Made by a program: the position numbers and the translations under genes. From NCBI RefSeq assembly GCF_041146795.1, contig NC_135188.1:945419-1009418 (forward strand): a stretch of DNA of 64,000 nucleotides, in the 5' to 3' direction. The notes below the pieces were generated by a model that was given only the letters and a program-made list of their open reading frames with translations, did not search any database and was not told where the DNA came from. This DNA comes from Maylandia zebra. Taxonomy: Eukaryota > Chordata > Actinopteri > Cichliformes > Cichlidae. Positions 24,901-36,753 of this stretch are shown here, one piece after another. Position 1 is the stretch's first letter. The number at the start of each line of letters is the position of its first letter.

Positions 24901-27900
24901 GTTCTTTAGTGTAAAAAATGGTGACTGCACAATACTTTCAGACACTGTCTGTGTGAAGCTCAGTCTGACTGCACAATTATGAAGATGGCTCCACCCATGA
25001 GTCCAACGCCCACACAAACACAGACATGTGTGTACACGAAGGCCCCACGACCACAAAGAGCTGCAGACGAGTGGATCGGCACGCCGGTCGAGTCTCACCT
25101 TGTATCACGAGCATCAACGGCGTGGCTGAACCTGATGCTGGTGCTCTGTGGTGCGCGCGAGTGTGAAAACATCTAAACGAGGGAGTGAAGAGTTCAGCAC
25201 AGAAGTGTTGGCACGGCAACAACGCGTAGACGGGAAAAGATGGCGCTGAGGAGTTGTGACATCACTGATTATCGTGATGACCTGTAAACATGTGGCTCCA
25301 ATAAGGAATCGTGGATCAGTGGGTCTGAGTGTGGGTGTGATAATAATGGGAATGACTCAAAAATCAGACTTAAAAAGTTTGAACTTTTGTCCGACATTGT
25401 TTTCTTGATAAAAAGTTCATGCGCGGAGCGCTCGCGCTAACATCCTGTTAAAGGTTGGAAGTTTAAGGCAGGTGCTTGTTGCCTGCGAGGCAGGAACGTC
25501 GCTGCCTGTGACCTCCTGCTGTTTCACTCCTCAGCACCAGCAGGACTCATACCGTTGCAGCTTTTTCCTAAACACGTCAGTGGCATTTTCTCAAAGCTCC
25601 ACACTCTGACGCCTGGGAGGAGATAATAAACTGCAGCAGAGGTAGGAGAGCTTTGGTTAACCTTCAGCCTCTCGTCAGGAGTGCGTTTGTGCTCGCAGAC
25701 GTCTCAGGAAGCGCTCGGTGACGGGCGCTGGTCTCCTTCTGTTGTAGCAACCTGAGCCTGTGTGTGCGCCGTCTCCACTACGTCAACCTTTGGCTTTGTT
25801 TGTAATGAGTCTCATATACTCACATACTCCAGTCCTTTCACAAAACACTCGGTACACACTTTGCACATGTGTGACATGCATGATACAGTCTACTCCTGTG
25901 GAAACTCCAAGATAAAACTCCTTCATTTGCTTTGTGTGTCTCTCTGCAGCGGGCAGGCTGGAGGAGGCGCTGCAGTGCGCCCTCACCTACCTTTTGTTCC
26001 ACGAGGGAGAGGAGTTCATGAAGGAAAACGCCGATTACTACAGAGAGGAGCTGGGACATGATGCTGAGCCACGAGAGGTAAGGAGCTGATGTGTTTGGAC
26101 GTGAAGACACCAGATGAATTTAGTGAATGGGCCTCTAAATTAAACTTCATAAGAAGAGCAACGTGTCGAGTGTGTTTAGTGTCTGTGCCCGGCTACGTTA
26201 CTGCTCGAATATGCAGGATGTTGCATGAGAGAGCTGCGATCATTTGTTTTGGCCTCTGTTTGTTTGAGTTCGTATGTAAAGATGGAAGTTTTACCGATGA
26301 AAGTAAAAATGCAAATAAAACACCAACAAGTCATTTGAGAAGATTTCACTGAAGCGACTGGAAGGCAGGTGGCGTGGACACAAAGTTCGAGTCTCAGTGA
26401 CCTCTGACCTCAAGGTCAGAGGTGATGTTTCCTGAAAATCTTGTGAATGCGATAACTGGGGAACAAGGTGACGTAGGATTTTGAAATTCATCCCATATGT
26501 GCATCACTAGGAGGCTGAGGGGTAGCACTGATCGCCGCCGGTACTTCTTAATTATCTGCAGACGTGATTCTGCTTGTTCTTTTCCCTCTTTTCAAAGACT
26601 CAAAGCTGGACGGTGTAATCAGGTTAATCGAGGCGCTCCGGGCTTTATGCGGTTTCTTTTAAGTTATGAGAACAAACTCTTTCAAACACCTTTCTGCGCT
26701 GAGAGGAATGAGGCTGAGGTAACTGGCAAGTGCGTCAAAGAAACAGTAAAGATTAAATAAAGGCTAAAGATTCCACTTGAGATGGATGTGCAGTAATGTA
26801 ACAGGAGTGTTGGCGTGAGACGTCCGGGACTGGAGAGGAAAAGTGTGGATTTAAGGAAACCCGAGGAGACGAGAGGCAGCGGCCCTCCTGCTGTATGTCT
26901 TGGATGAAGCAGCTACTTGCCACTTGGCAGCTGCTGCCTCTTCAAGTTTGCTTTTCACTCGTGTACGTTTTCCATCCAGCTGGCAGCACTCGGCACATTT
27001 CACTCTATCGACATGCAATGTTTACGGCAACATAGTTTCCCCTGCCATCTTTTTTATTGTTATTCTGAGTAACTAAAGGCTAAATGTCTGCAAGCTAGTG
27101 AAAATGAAATCTGCAGAGGCTGACTACTGCTCATCAGCTACTTGTGCGCTGAGCGTTTGTTCTTCCTAAACTCTGATCAGCTGCTTTAAGAGGGAAACGC
27201 TGCCTCAGTCCAGCTCCAAGTAAACAGCTTTTCTCCTAAAGCCTGTTATTCATTAGAGACACTGAGTGTGTGTGTGTGTGTGTGTGTGTGTATTGTCTTT
27301 CCATCCCCATCCGTTTACAGAAGAGTCACTGGGCCGCAGACTCTCTTCTTCTGCGTCCTCTCCCTCTTTTGGGGAGAGTTCGTTTACAGAGTCCGGGGTC
27401 CCGTGCCACGTCCGACCGCCTCCCCGCTGATGAGTCTGGCTTCTTAGGCACTCGGGAGGAGGAAAAAATCACAGAAGTGTGTGAGACACTGTGGGAGCTT
27501 TAGATCTTATACAATCCACCTCAATGCAGAGCAGCTCTCTGTGTTACTGCAATATTATTCTTTTTTTACCCTGAGGAGGGAAAGTTTCCCTCTGAGAAAA
27601 TGAGCACATCACAACCATTAGCCCTGGCACTGAAGCGCAGAGAGCCAAAGGAAACACGGTCTCATTCTCATTTCCTTCATACGGACAAGAGGAATACCCT
27701 GTGACTTTTAGAGCTTGGAGAAATTATGGACAGACCTCTGAGTTATCTAGGACTCGTATTAAAATATGAATAATTTTGTCTGAAGGTGTTTTATGCACGA
27801 GAGATCAAAATAAAACCGTTATTTATTATTTATAACATAGAAATAAATCAAATGTTTAAAGTGAGACATGTTTACTGTTTGCTGCCATCTGATGCCGTTG

Positions 27901-30900
27901 TTGTGTCTCTGCAGTCGAGGGTTGGAAAAGTAAGTGGAACTAAAACAGAAACAATTTGCAACTAATTAGTTTGGTTGTTATCAGGTGAGTCGACAGCAGG
28001 GTTTTAACCTCAGAGAGGTGGAGTTTGTCAGAGAGCAGAAAAACAATGCAGATGACATTTTCCTTTACTCTGTTCACCATAAATCCTTTTTTGTTCAACA
28101 GAAAGCTGCATGGTACCTGAGGAGGCACAAACAGGAACTAAAGCTCCTTCTGATTGGCAGCAAAATCATGGGTGCAGAATTCACAGAAGGGGTAAGTTAT
28201 GCTATTAAACCCTGGAGCAGCCTTTGAGCGCTTAATAACAAACCGACGTTCTTTAATTTTGTTTTCCCCCAAAAATGAAGGAGATTTAGTTTGTAATTTA
28301 ACGAGCAGTTGTTGGTAAGTGAGTCCGTATGTTTGTGATGCAGAGCAGATCTCCTGCAGAGTGTGTAGCAGCCTTAATGCGCCCCTGCTGCTGCTGGCTC
28401 ATTCAAAGCAGGGGTAACAGGTGTCTGGCATGGCTGCTGCACGTCTATCTGCTCAGCTAACAGCGCCACCTGCTGGCCATGCCGCCACACGTAACAATAC
28501 ATGCACATTTACAGTTTCTCTTTTTCTTTCAGAACTACTGGAGGAGCACAGGTGGAAGAGATGACTCAAACAGGTGAAACACTGTAAACAACGTGATGTG
28601 TATTCATCCTTTTGTTTATATTATATTTGTCTGGTAATGAAAAGACTGCCTTCAGTTCACAAATCCAAAGTTTCTAGATTAAAGGCATGTGCTGGTTCGC
28701 CCTCGCCACGCTCGCTCAGCTTTATAGACGGACGTTTTTAAATCTGTGTGTCAAACCTTCAAAGGGCACGCTGGTTTGTTCCAGCTCCAGGCAGGTGGAG
28801 ATGTCTACGAAGCTAAACACAGTTCCAGTATTTGTGTTGTGAGCTTTAAATTCAGAAAATGTTCGTACTGCTGTTCCTGAGTGGGTATCTTCACACCAGG
28901 TTCTCTCCACATTCAGCGTTCCCTCAGGCACCGATGGCTGGATGGAGTATGTTCCCATCTCGCATAAGAAAAATGTCACCGTCACGTCTCCGCAGAGTCT
29001 CAAGGAAGGTAAAGTTTGGTGCTAACACAGCAGAATGAGGAGCTAAAAGGATGAAGACCACCACTGGCTGAGATAACAGTCTGCATTCTTCCCATGCTGT
29101 GATCTGGGCAGGGGGCCCCTTGTTGTACGAGGGCGTGCAGCTGGTGCAGAACTCGGCGGCTTTGAACGGGACCCAGCGGGTGCTGCTGGATCATGTTTTA
29201 TCTGAGGAAGAGTGTGCAGAGCTCAGACAGCTGGCACATGTAAGGACAGTTTTACAGATCGTGCATTTGTTTCTGTCTCAGTGTGTGAAACTGTATTTAA
29301 AGTGGTTTTTGTATTCTTGTCCTAAAGACTGTCACGATGGCAGGAGACGGTTACAAAGGCAGGATGTCCCCTCACACTCCCAATGAGAAGTTCGAAGGAG
29401 CCAGTGTGCTTAAAACCCTGCAGGTAAACACTGGTCACTAAACAAACAAGTCTCTAATTTCCAGTCTGGTTATGAATGTTAGGACAAGCTTCATAAACTG
29501 TAAACAGGACTGTTAGGTTACCTCCACTCTGATGGCGTTTACAATTTCCCTCTCTCCTCCCAGCACAGCTTTGAGGGCAGAGTGCCAATGAGAAGTGCTC
29601 GCCTCTTCTACGAAACCAGCGAGCGGGCGAGACGAATCATCGAGTCGTATTTCGTGCTAAACTCCACGTTGCACTTCTCCTACACACACCTGGTGTGCCG
29701 GACAGCCATCAAAGGTCTTCAGCTGATGCCAAAACCAGTGTTTAGTAAAGGAAATAAAATGCTGCCTTTCACACCAATGATTTCAAATCCGGTCGTTAAG
29801 TGATGACGCGACGAATCCTACTTCCGGGCCTAAAGTAGTCTGCGTTTAATATGGCTTTTGTGTTGTTAACATGTTTAATGTTATGTATTTTCTTCTATTT
29901 AATCTCAAAAAGCTCCTAAAACAGTCAGTGATCCCTGTTGACCTCCCTCGGCTTTTATTACCGCTAATCATTTATTTAAGCTCAGTTTTTAAAACCTTAG
30001 GATGTAACTGCAGCCCAGCCCATGCAGCAGTATATGAATGACTAACCTCGTATTGTGGATGGATTATCTCAGTTGTTCTCCTGGCTGAAGTTTGGTCCTT
30101 TTACAGCATCCTGCCATGCGATTACATTTGTTCCTGACCACCGAGAACACTCACGGTAACTTTTATCGAGTGGAAAAAAAGTTAGCTTGTTTATATTATG
30201 CTAACATAGCTGTGTCGCTAGCGGTCACGTAGCACATCATTATATACCAGCTAGCCCAACTTCAGCAACCCTACAAACGTCACTGCTGTTTAGTTTTCTG
30301 TCTTCATTTATGCTGGAAGTGATAGCTGAGCTGCACGTTTTAATTTGTTTCCAAAACCCCGCAGTCAGGACATGCTATATTGTATTTAGATAGAAGCTAG
30401 CGAGCTAACTCCCTGCTAACTTCTAACTCCGTTAAATGTCATAAATTCCGTTTTCATGGATGCCTGGATGTTAAACTCAGTTGTTACACCTGGTAGAGCA
30501 GAACGCTGATCATTTTATTAAAGATGAAAGACTTTAGACAGTTTTTCAACTCTCAGTAATGCCACAGTGATCGTTTGATATATGGACCTGCAGCGGAGTT
30601 TAGGCCCAGACACGGCTAGTGACGTCAGACTTTACGACCGGATATCCAGGAAGATGGATGGTTGTTGCGTTTACCGTCACATGAAAAGCAGTGTTGTCAT
30701 TTTTCCCTTAGGTCAGCAAGATCACAGGAATGACCTGAGCCATCCCATCCATGCTGACAACTGCTTGTTGGACCCTGATGCCAATGAGTGCTGGAAGGAA
30801 CCTCCAGCTTACACAAACAGAGACTACAGGTACGAGGTTTATCCAGACTAAAGTGTTTGTGAGGTTTGTTTTATACTGTGAGACGTTCCTGTTTCAATGT

Positions 30901-32248
30901 CCTTCTTTGTTTCAGTGCACTGTTATATCTAAATGCCGACTTTGAAGGAGGGGAGTTCATATTTACAGAAATGGATGCCAAAACCGTCACGGTGAGAAGT
31001 TTGCCCAGCAAAGATGATTTCATAGCTTTTATTTGTTTTGCTTCCAAACACGTTTACTTGTAAGTTCGTGTTAAATGTTCTTGAGCAGTAGTTCTTCAGG
31101 CTGCTTTGTCACTAGTTTTCAGAGGAATGTTTTTTTGTTTAAGCCATTTAACACATTAATCATTCAAAGACAACCTGGCAAGGAACTCATTTTAAATTGA
31201 AACCAGCCAAAGGACACATTGTTGCCCTTTTTTTTTCAGCTGAGTCTAAAATGCTAACATAGTCTGACAAGCATGAGTATTTTTGCACCAACAAGGTGTT
31301 TCACAGAGTTGATGGCTGGAAAGCTGGAATATCCCAGCATGGTGTGCAGGATCTGGACCGTTGGAAACCCAAAAACTCATGAACATAATATTTACTTTAA
31401 AATCCTAATAATGTGTGAAGTTGATGATTTTTAAGTGTCACGGTTTATCTTCAGCTTTGTGCTCACATCACAAGATCATCGTAGCCTCACATCTGTCCTT
31501 CTGTCGTCCCCTTCAGGCATCAGTGAAACCAAAGTGTGGCAGAATGGTAGGTTTCTCATCAGGAGGGGAAAATCCACACGGCGTGAAGGCCGTTACGAGT
31601 GGACAGAGGTGTGCTGTGGCTCTCTGGTTCACCCTGAACCCACTCTACAGAGAACTGGTAAAACGTAGCTTCTTTGTCTACATCTGCTGGTGGAGTGTCT
31701 AGTTACCGTCTTTGCAGAATAAACTGAGAGAAGTAACTGGTTACACTGTAACAGTGTCACATTGTTACTCAGTTGGTAGAATAAAAACTACCTTAGTTTC
31801 TAATGGAGGACGCTGTCAGAGGATTCAGTGCTGGACACTTTGTTTCGTGCACTTTGTTGTCGTTCTATCAAGAAAAGGTTCAGGTGTTCTGTCGATATGT
31901 CAGGACCTCTTAAGAGGCAGGAGTCATGTGCCAGTGATCACTGTGTACTTAATTACATGCTGCTGTATTAAAGTCTCAACAGTAGAACAACTTATTATGA
32001 AAAGTAATCCTGTGTGATACTGGTTATACGGGTAGAAATCACTGGGACCGTTTGGAAAGGAAGAATGTTTTAACCAAAAATGTACAAACACAAAAAAATC
32101 TCACCGAATTTGTGCTGTTTAATAAGTGTGTTGGACAAACTGTTTCCTGCTACAGGAGCGACTGCAGGCGGACGAGGTGGTCCAGGCCCTGGACACGCAG
32201 CATGTGTTCGGTCAAGGTCTCAACATCAACCCCAAAGATGAGTTGTAG
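21966..32248 (+). CDS. p3h2: Prolyl 3-hydroxylase 2 (leprecan-like 1), exons 2-15; 5' end outside window
   Basis: ER enzyme that 3-hydroxylates prolines in collagens, notably basement-membrane collagen IV. Exons: 21966-22118, 22585-22774, 24762-24893, 25950-26077, 28102-28191, 28533-28573, 28917-29008, 29112-29239, 29328-29423, 29564-29714, 30712-30829, 30916-30991, 31517-31657, 32156-32248. Phases join throughout, giving 542 codons against about 700 for the family, so exon 1 is missing. The first exons give TPR-like helices with CxxxC motifs CRALC and CEHEC. The C-terminal half is the Fe(II)/2-oxoglutarate dioxygenase domain: metal ligands His and Asp in HPIHADN (exon 12), distal His in GGENPHGVK and the 2-oxoglutarate Arg in GQRCAVALW (exon 14). 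The protein ends LNINPKDEL, an ER retrieval signal. That ending, the 15-exon plan and HADNCLLDP favour P3H2 over P3H1 or P3H3. Intron 2 has a GC donor and intron 11 a weak donor (GTCTTC). Confidence 0.93.
27265..27291 (+). repeat. (TG)n microsatellite in p3h2 intron 5
   Basis: About 27 bp of uninterrupted TG dinucleotides within the 2-kb intron between exons 5 and 6. The rest of that intron shows nothing recognisable. Confidence 0.9.
28463..28476 (-). promoter_or_regulatory. CTCF-like motif in p3h2 intron 6
   Basis: The plus strand reads GCGCCACCTGCTGG; its reverse complement CCAGCAGGTGGCGC fits the core CTCF consensus CCASYAGRKGGCRS at every position. It lies about 60 bp upstream of exon 7. 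Binding is not shown by sequence alone. Confidence 0.5.
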
Positions 32249-33060
32249 AAACGTCAGAATGGCGCCACCTTCTTCAGTCAAACACTTGTATATGTTATTT
32301 ATTGAATGACCTCTGGATCAGAACATTTCTATTTTTCTACTGTTTTGGAAGTGCAAGGTCAATGTCGTTTTGTGTTATTTTGATTTTTCCTCCTGCTTCT
32401 CGTTCAACCTTGAGTTTACATTTTGGTTCTTGGGCGTTCGATCCAATCACAGCCTCCGTGTGTTTGGAGCGACACGATGTCGTCAGCTTGTATCTGTAAT
32501 CTCACTCAACTGTGAAGTTTCAGTGCTTTGGTCAACAGACTTAAACACCAACATTTTCACTGTATGTTCATATATTAACTTGTGTCTTCACAAATGGTAC
32601 AGGCAAGTATGATATTAAGCACATTATCCCTTTTTATTAGTTTGTATTTCTATGACTGTAATATATTTTTAAATATGCGGTGCACTGTTGTTTTCTCAGT
32701 CTAAAATGAGACTCATCTGAATAATTAGTGTCTTGTTGAATATTTAAGTGAAACGGGAAACATCTTTAGTCAGTTTAGTTCATTAGTTGTAATAAATCAC
32801 TGCACAACACTGCCTAAGATGCTCACTGACACGAGGACAGAGTGTGTTTGGTTTTTCATTGTGTTTGTCTTGTAATGACAGCTGCTGGCTACATTTAATA
32901 TAAGAAACTTTTTTTCATAAAAGATGCCAATTATTCCTGTTTCAAGGAATACGTGTTGAATAACGGTCTTTTATTACTTTGTGTGGTTGGTCCAGAACGG
33001 TCGAGTCGTGCACTGGAGATCAGGTGGAGAAGAAAAATAAATAAGAGTAACTTGGCTTTT
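32249..33060 (+). other. p3h2: p3h2 3' untranslated region (inferred)
   Basis: Non-coding sequence directly after the stop codon. Candidate poly(A) signals AATAAA occur at 32791-32796 and 33036-33041, so the transcript probably ends near 32815 or 33060. The latter would leave about 200 bp before the likely end of the convergent ccdc181 transcript. The short frames here show no similarity to anything I know. Confidence 0.55.
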
Positions 33061-33274
33061 CTACGTGGGTTCAAAATGTTTTACTGTTTAATTCTGAAAT
33101 GCTGAAGAACACATGTATGTGTACATGCCTATAAAGTAAAAATATTTCACGTGTTTTGTGTCCCTATTGTTTTGTGTGTAATTACGTATAGCAACTAACA
33201 ATACTATTTATCAGAAAACGTATTTATGTAACCAAACTCTCAGAGAAAAGACAGACGATAGGAAAAAGGTCATT

Positions 33275-34234
33275 TTTATTCAGGATTACATCGCAGCACT
33301 TTGTCAGGAGCTCCGCCCATACTCACAACTTGTGCAAGCATTTACTCAAACCATGCCACACCTGTATTTCCTGTTATTCAGTTATTTACAGAGGAGAGGT
33401 CACTGTGGTACTTTTACAAATGTACTCAAGCTCAAAAATGACGAACAAGAAACTCCACCAGGGCCCTGCTACAGAAACCAGGGTCAGTAAACTCTGAGCT
33501 TGTGCTTCCCGCTGATCAGAACTGATCATGATTCACCATAGCAGGGAATCCACCCATCCATCCATCCATCTACCCATCCATCCATCCAAACAGCCATCCA
33601 CCCACCCACCCACCAATCCATTCATCCACCCATCCCCCCACCCACCCATCCATCCATCCACCCACTCATCCATCCAGCCACCCACCCATCTACCCATCCA
33701 TCCAGCCATCCATCCATCCATCCACCTACCCATCCAGTGGACTGAGTCATATTTATCGTAAAAAAGAAAAGAGGTGGACAGAAAAGTGTCATTGAGATAT
33801 TTAGCAGACAGCTGCCTTACTGACCACAGAGTCAGCATGTTACAAACATGTAGCCAACAGATTTTGAGTTGTTAATAAATCTACAGTGTGTGCTGATCAC
33901 ATCCATGATCCAAGGCTGGTTGATTCTGAAAGCACTCGTGTTAAATGCACCACTAAACTAAACCTGGGGTTTCATGTGCATGTTAATGCATTCTGCTACA
34001 CACTTTGATATTAACCCTATCAATGAGGAAATGAAACAGTGTGTCGGGGGGAGTCAGAGTTTCAGTTAACCCTCTTTCTGGAACAAATAACCTGGATTTC
34101 GCTCATCTCGTGTTTAACAAACTTGGGAGTTTATACCTGCTTTCTGTAACGAGCCCGAGTCCTTAGTTTGAGTTTGTGGGGACCCTGATTAGAGGTAACA
34201 TGTGGCTTTGGTCGGCGTGCCGGGTTGGTTCGGC
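33275..34234 (-). other. ccdc181: ccdc181 3' untranslated region (inferred)
   Basis: Downstream of the ccdc181 stop on the minus strand. TTTATT at 33275-33280 on the plus strand is an AATAAA poly(A) signal for the minus strand. If it is used, the GGAT-rich minisatellite (33547-33737) lies inside the 3' UTR. Confidence 0.45.
33547..33737. repeat. (ATCC)n / CCACCCAT minisatellite
   Basis: About 190 bp of imperfect CATC/CCAT/CCAC tetramers, plus-strand pyrimidine-plus-A and minus-strand GGAT-rich. Long frames across it (77 aa plus strand, 101 aa minus strand) are low-complexity artefacts. Confidence 0.92.
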
Positions 34235-36753
34235 TCAGAAGCGGTAGGCCAGCTGTTCAGTGACTCTGAACGGTTTGCTTTCACTGGCGGTGCACATCAA
34301 GTCCCTCATGCGCCGCGCACGCCGCTCCTCTAACACCAGCCTGCGGGAGTGCTCTCGGGCCGCCTGCTGCTCCGCTCGCTTCTCCGTCCGCTTTCGCTTC
34401 AGCCACCTGAGGGAGGAAAAAGGTATCTGTCAGTCAGCTGATACTTCCAGCACGCTTTCAGAATATTTGCCCTTTGTAGCCAGATGAGGGCTGCATCATT
34501 AGCCTGCTTTTTATTATTAATATTGTCTAAATGTAACTTTACTCCTGACAGGATATAAATCAACGAACCAAAATTCAACCTGTAAATCTTTAACTTCACC
34601 TTAGAGCAGAAACAAGCGGTGACAGACGTGATTGTCTCTACTCTTACGTGTGCCAGGAAGTCATCATATGAAACTTTCTGCAGGTTACGAAGTTTAAAAG
34701 CAGACGTACAGTTTGAAAGCCTCGTCGCACTCCTCACGGCTGTGTAACAGGTACCCACTGTCCTCCTCCAGCCTCTTGAACTCCACCAGCTGCCTCTCCT
34801 TGTGCTGCTGCTCCTGCTTCCTCTGAAGCCATGACCTGAAGGCCTCCTCCGGGTCCGGGTTGGAGTCTCTCTAACGGGGGACGCAGAAGCAGCGTATTAC
34901 CATCCTCAGTCGGGTCACTTTTACCGGACACTTTCTTTGTATTGCATCAAAGTTTAAGACACGGAAAGTGTTGGGGGGAAAAGTGGTCCTCGTGTAGCGA
35001 CTGTGTTATGAGCTTACTGTGCCCCCGTGTGGCCATACTTGACAATTCATTCTCTCGATTTCCTGGGCTCTGTGGATCCTTCTCTCCTCCTGAAGCTGCT
35101 CTTTCTTCCTAATCAGCCAGGCTTTGAAGGCCAGCTCGTTCTCCTGCCTCTTCAGCTCTTCTTCCTCACGCCTCCTCTGTTCTGCCTGAGAAACATAATA
35201 ACTGTGAAGAAATGTAGCAACCATAGCCAGACCTTTTTTTGAAATGACCTAATTCGCTGCATTTCCTACCTCTCTGGCCAGCCTCTGCTTCCTCTCCTGG
35301 ATCTTCTGCAGCTGCTCTTTCTGCTGTGGGGTCAGGGTGTACGTGGCCTGGCTGGGTGTCTCCGTGGCAGACTGCACCCGCCTCTTGCTGCTTTTCCTCT
35401 GACTGCCTCTCTGACTCTGGCTGGCTGAGCTAGGCCTGCTCTTTGGTTGTGCTGGAGGTCTGGGGGCCCGAAGGTGATCTATTGCCTGTGGAAACAAGGA
35501 GGAGGCAGCCCGAAGGCGAGGAGAAGAGGAGGAACTGTGGATCTTAACAGAGTTTACATTTTGCTCCTGAACACGAGGCGAGGAGCGTGAACTGTCACTG
35601 AAGTTGTTCGCTAAAGGAGGGAAAAGGGCTTGACTCTCCACCTCTTTTAGGCTGACCAGGTCAAACTTCCCGTCCTTCTCCACAAGGACTCTGCCCTCCT
35701 TCATCCCCTGGCCTCCCTCGCTGCTCTCCCCAGCCCTGCCAGAACCTCCTTCAGAACTCCTGCTTTCATTGCGAGGTGAAATCTTTAGCTCGGACAGCTT
35801 TCCCGACACTTCAGTATCTGCCGGTGCATCCTCAGCTCTTTCCTTGCTCCCATTTTTCCCCTTTACTTCATCGCTGCTGCCATCTCTCTCAAACTGCAGC
35901 GGAGGCACCACCAGGTCCACCAATGTCTCTTTAAAATGCAACCGCCTCCGTCGTGTCATATCTGGCACTTCCTGATCCTGCAGCTCCCGGTTAGCCTGCT
36001 GGATCTTCTCGAGGATGTACTTCTTCTCCTCGTCTGTTTGGTCATCCATCCCTGGAGGAGGTGGGGCTGTAGGTGATGACTTACTGGGACTGTCCCTGTC
36101 TGAGTCATACTCCAATGGTTCCATGGGAGATGGCCACCTCTCTTCATCTTCTTCCAGTTGCTCTGTTTTGTTGTCTCGCTTTGTTTCCTTGTAGTTATTC
36201 TCCTTTCCTTTCATTCCCTGTCGTTTCTCACCCTTCTCCAGTTCTTTGTCAATGTCTGCCTCTATGTCCTCATAGTCAGAGCCCTGTGGGGGATAAGACA
36301 GACGTACTTTGCATGCATTAATTAAGTCTGCATATAAATGAAGGTGCAACATCAATACTGAGCAACAGATAACAGGTATGTTTTATTTTGCTCATCAATA
36401 TTACATCCAGCAGTGGAACAGTGAAAGTATGCCGCTGCATTTCAGCAGCATAGGTTTCACATCCAAACTCGGTGTGCCAGGTCTGGTAACTCAACACTGC
36501 TCGCTGTCACACTTTCACAGAGCAGGCTCAGGTATACACACCTCATTCAGCCTGCAGCAAGTAGAGCAGCATTCAGATATATACTGCATGCTAAAAAGGA
36601 AAGAAAGATTAGAAAGACGAGATGCAGGAGATGTAATGTCAGACCTACCTGGTCCCCGCTCCGGCCTTCCTCACTGATCAGCCAGTCCAGATCTTTCTCA
36701 AAGTCGTCCTCGTACTCCTCCTGAGTCTTTGTGCAAACTGTTTCGCTCATCAT
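34235..36753 (-). CDS. ccdc181: Coiled-coil domain-containing protein 181, complete
   Basis: Microtubule-associated protein of motile cilia and sperm flagella (family knowledge). Coding exons on the minus strand: 36753-36649, 36283-35270, 35185-35039, 34870-34710, 34406-34235, giving 532 aa, close to mammalian CCDC181 (about 510). It starts MMSETVCTKTQEEYEDDFEK; a second Met follows the first directly. The N-terminus is acidic (DFEKDLDWLISEE). The 338-codon exon 2 is mostly disordered and charged with Ser/Pro tracts (PTAPPPPGMDDQ) and a conserved block RRRRLHFKETLVDL. The C-terminal third is highly basic coiled coil with three copies of an AF+xWLx+K module: AFKAWLIRKK (exon 3), AFRSWLQRKQ (exon 4) and AFKLWLKRKR (across the exon 4/5 junction). 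An acceptor (CTCTTTCAG) 11 bases before the ATG implies an upstream non-coding exon. Convergent with p3h2, divergent from cpox. Confidence 0.92.

Noticed and set aside
28900-28916. Earlier acceptor for p3h2 exon 8 (CACACCAG at 28899)
   Set aside because: It would shift the frame away from the conserved ...LKEGGPLLYE junction; the acceptor ATTCAG at 28916 gives the VPSG sequence expected for P3H2.
30582-30711. Upstream extension of the p3h2 exon at 30712 to an in-frame ATG at 30582
   Set aside because: The acceptor TTTTTCCCTTAG just before 30712 and the family alignment (…KGQQDHRND) show that 30582-30711 is intron.
33528-33838. Frames rich in His-Pro-Ser or Trp-Met-Asp-Gly repeats
   Set aside because: Direct readings of the ATCC/GGAT minisatellite, not proteins.
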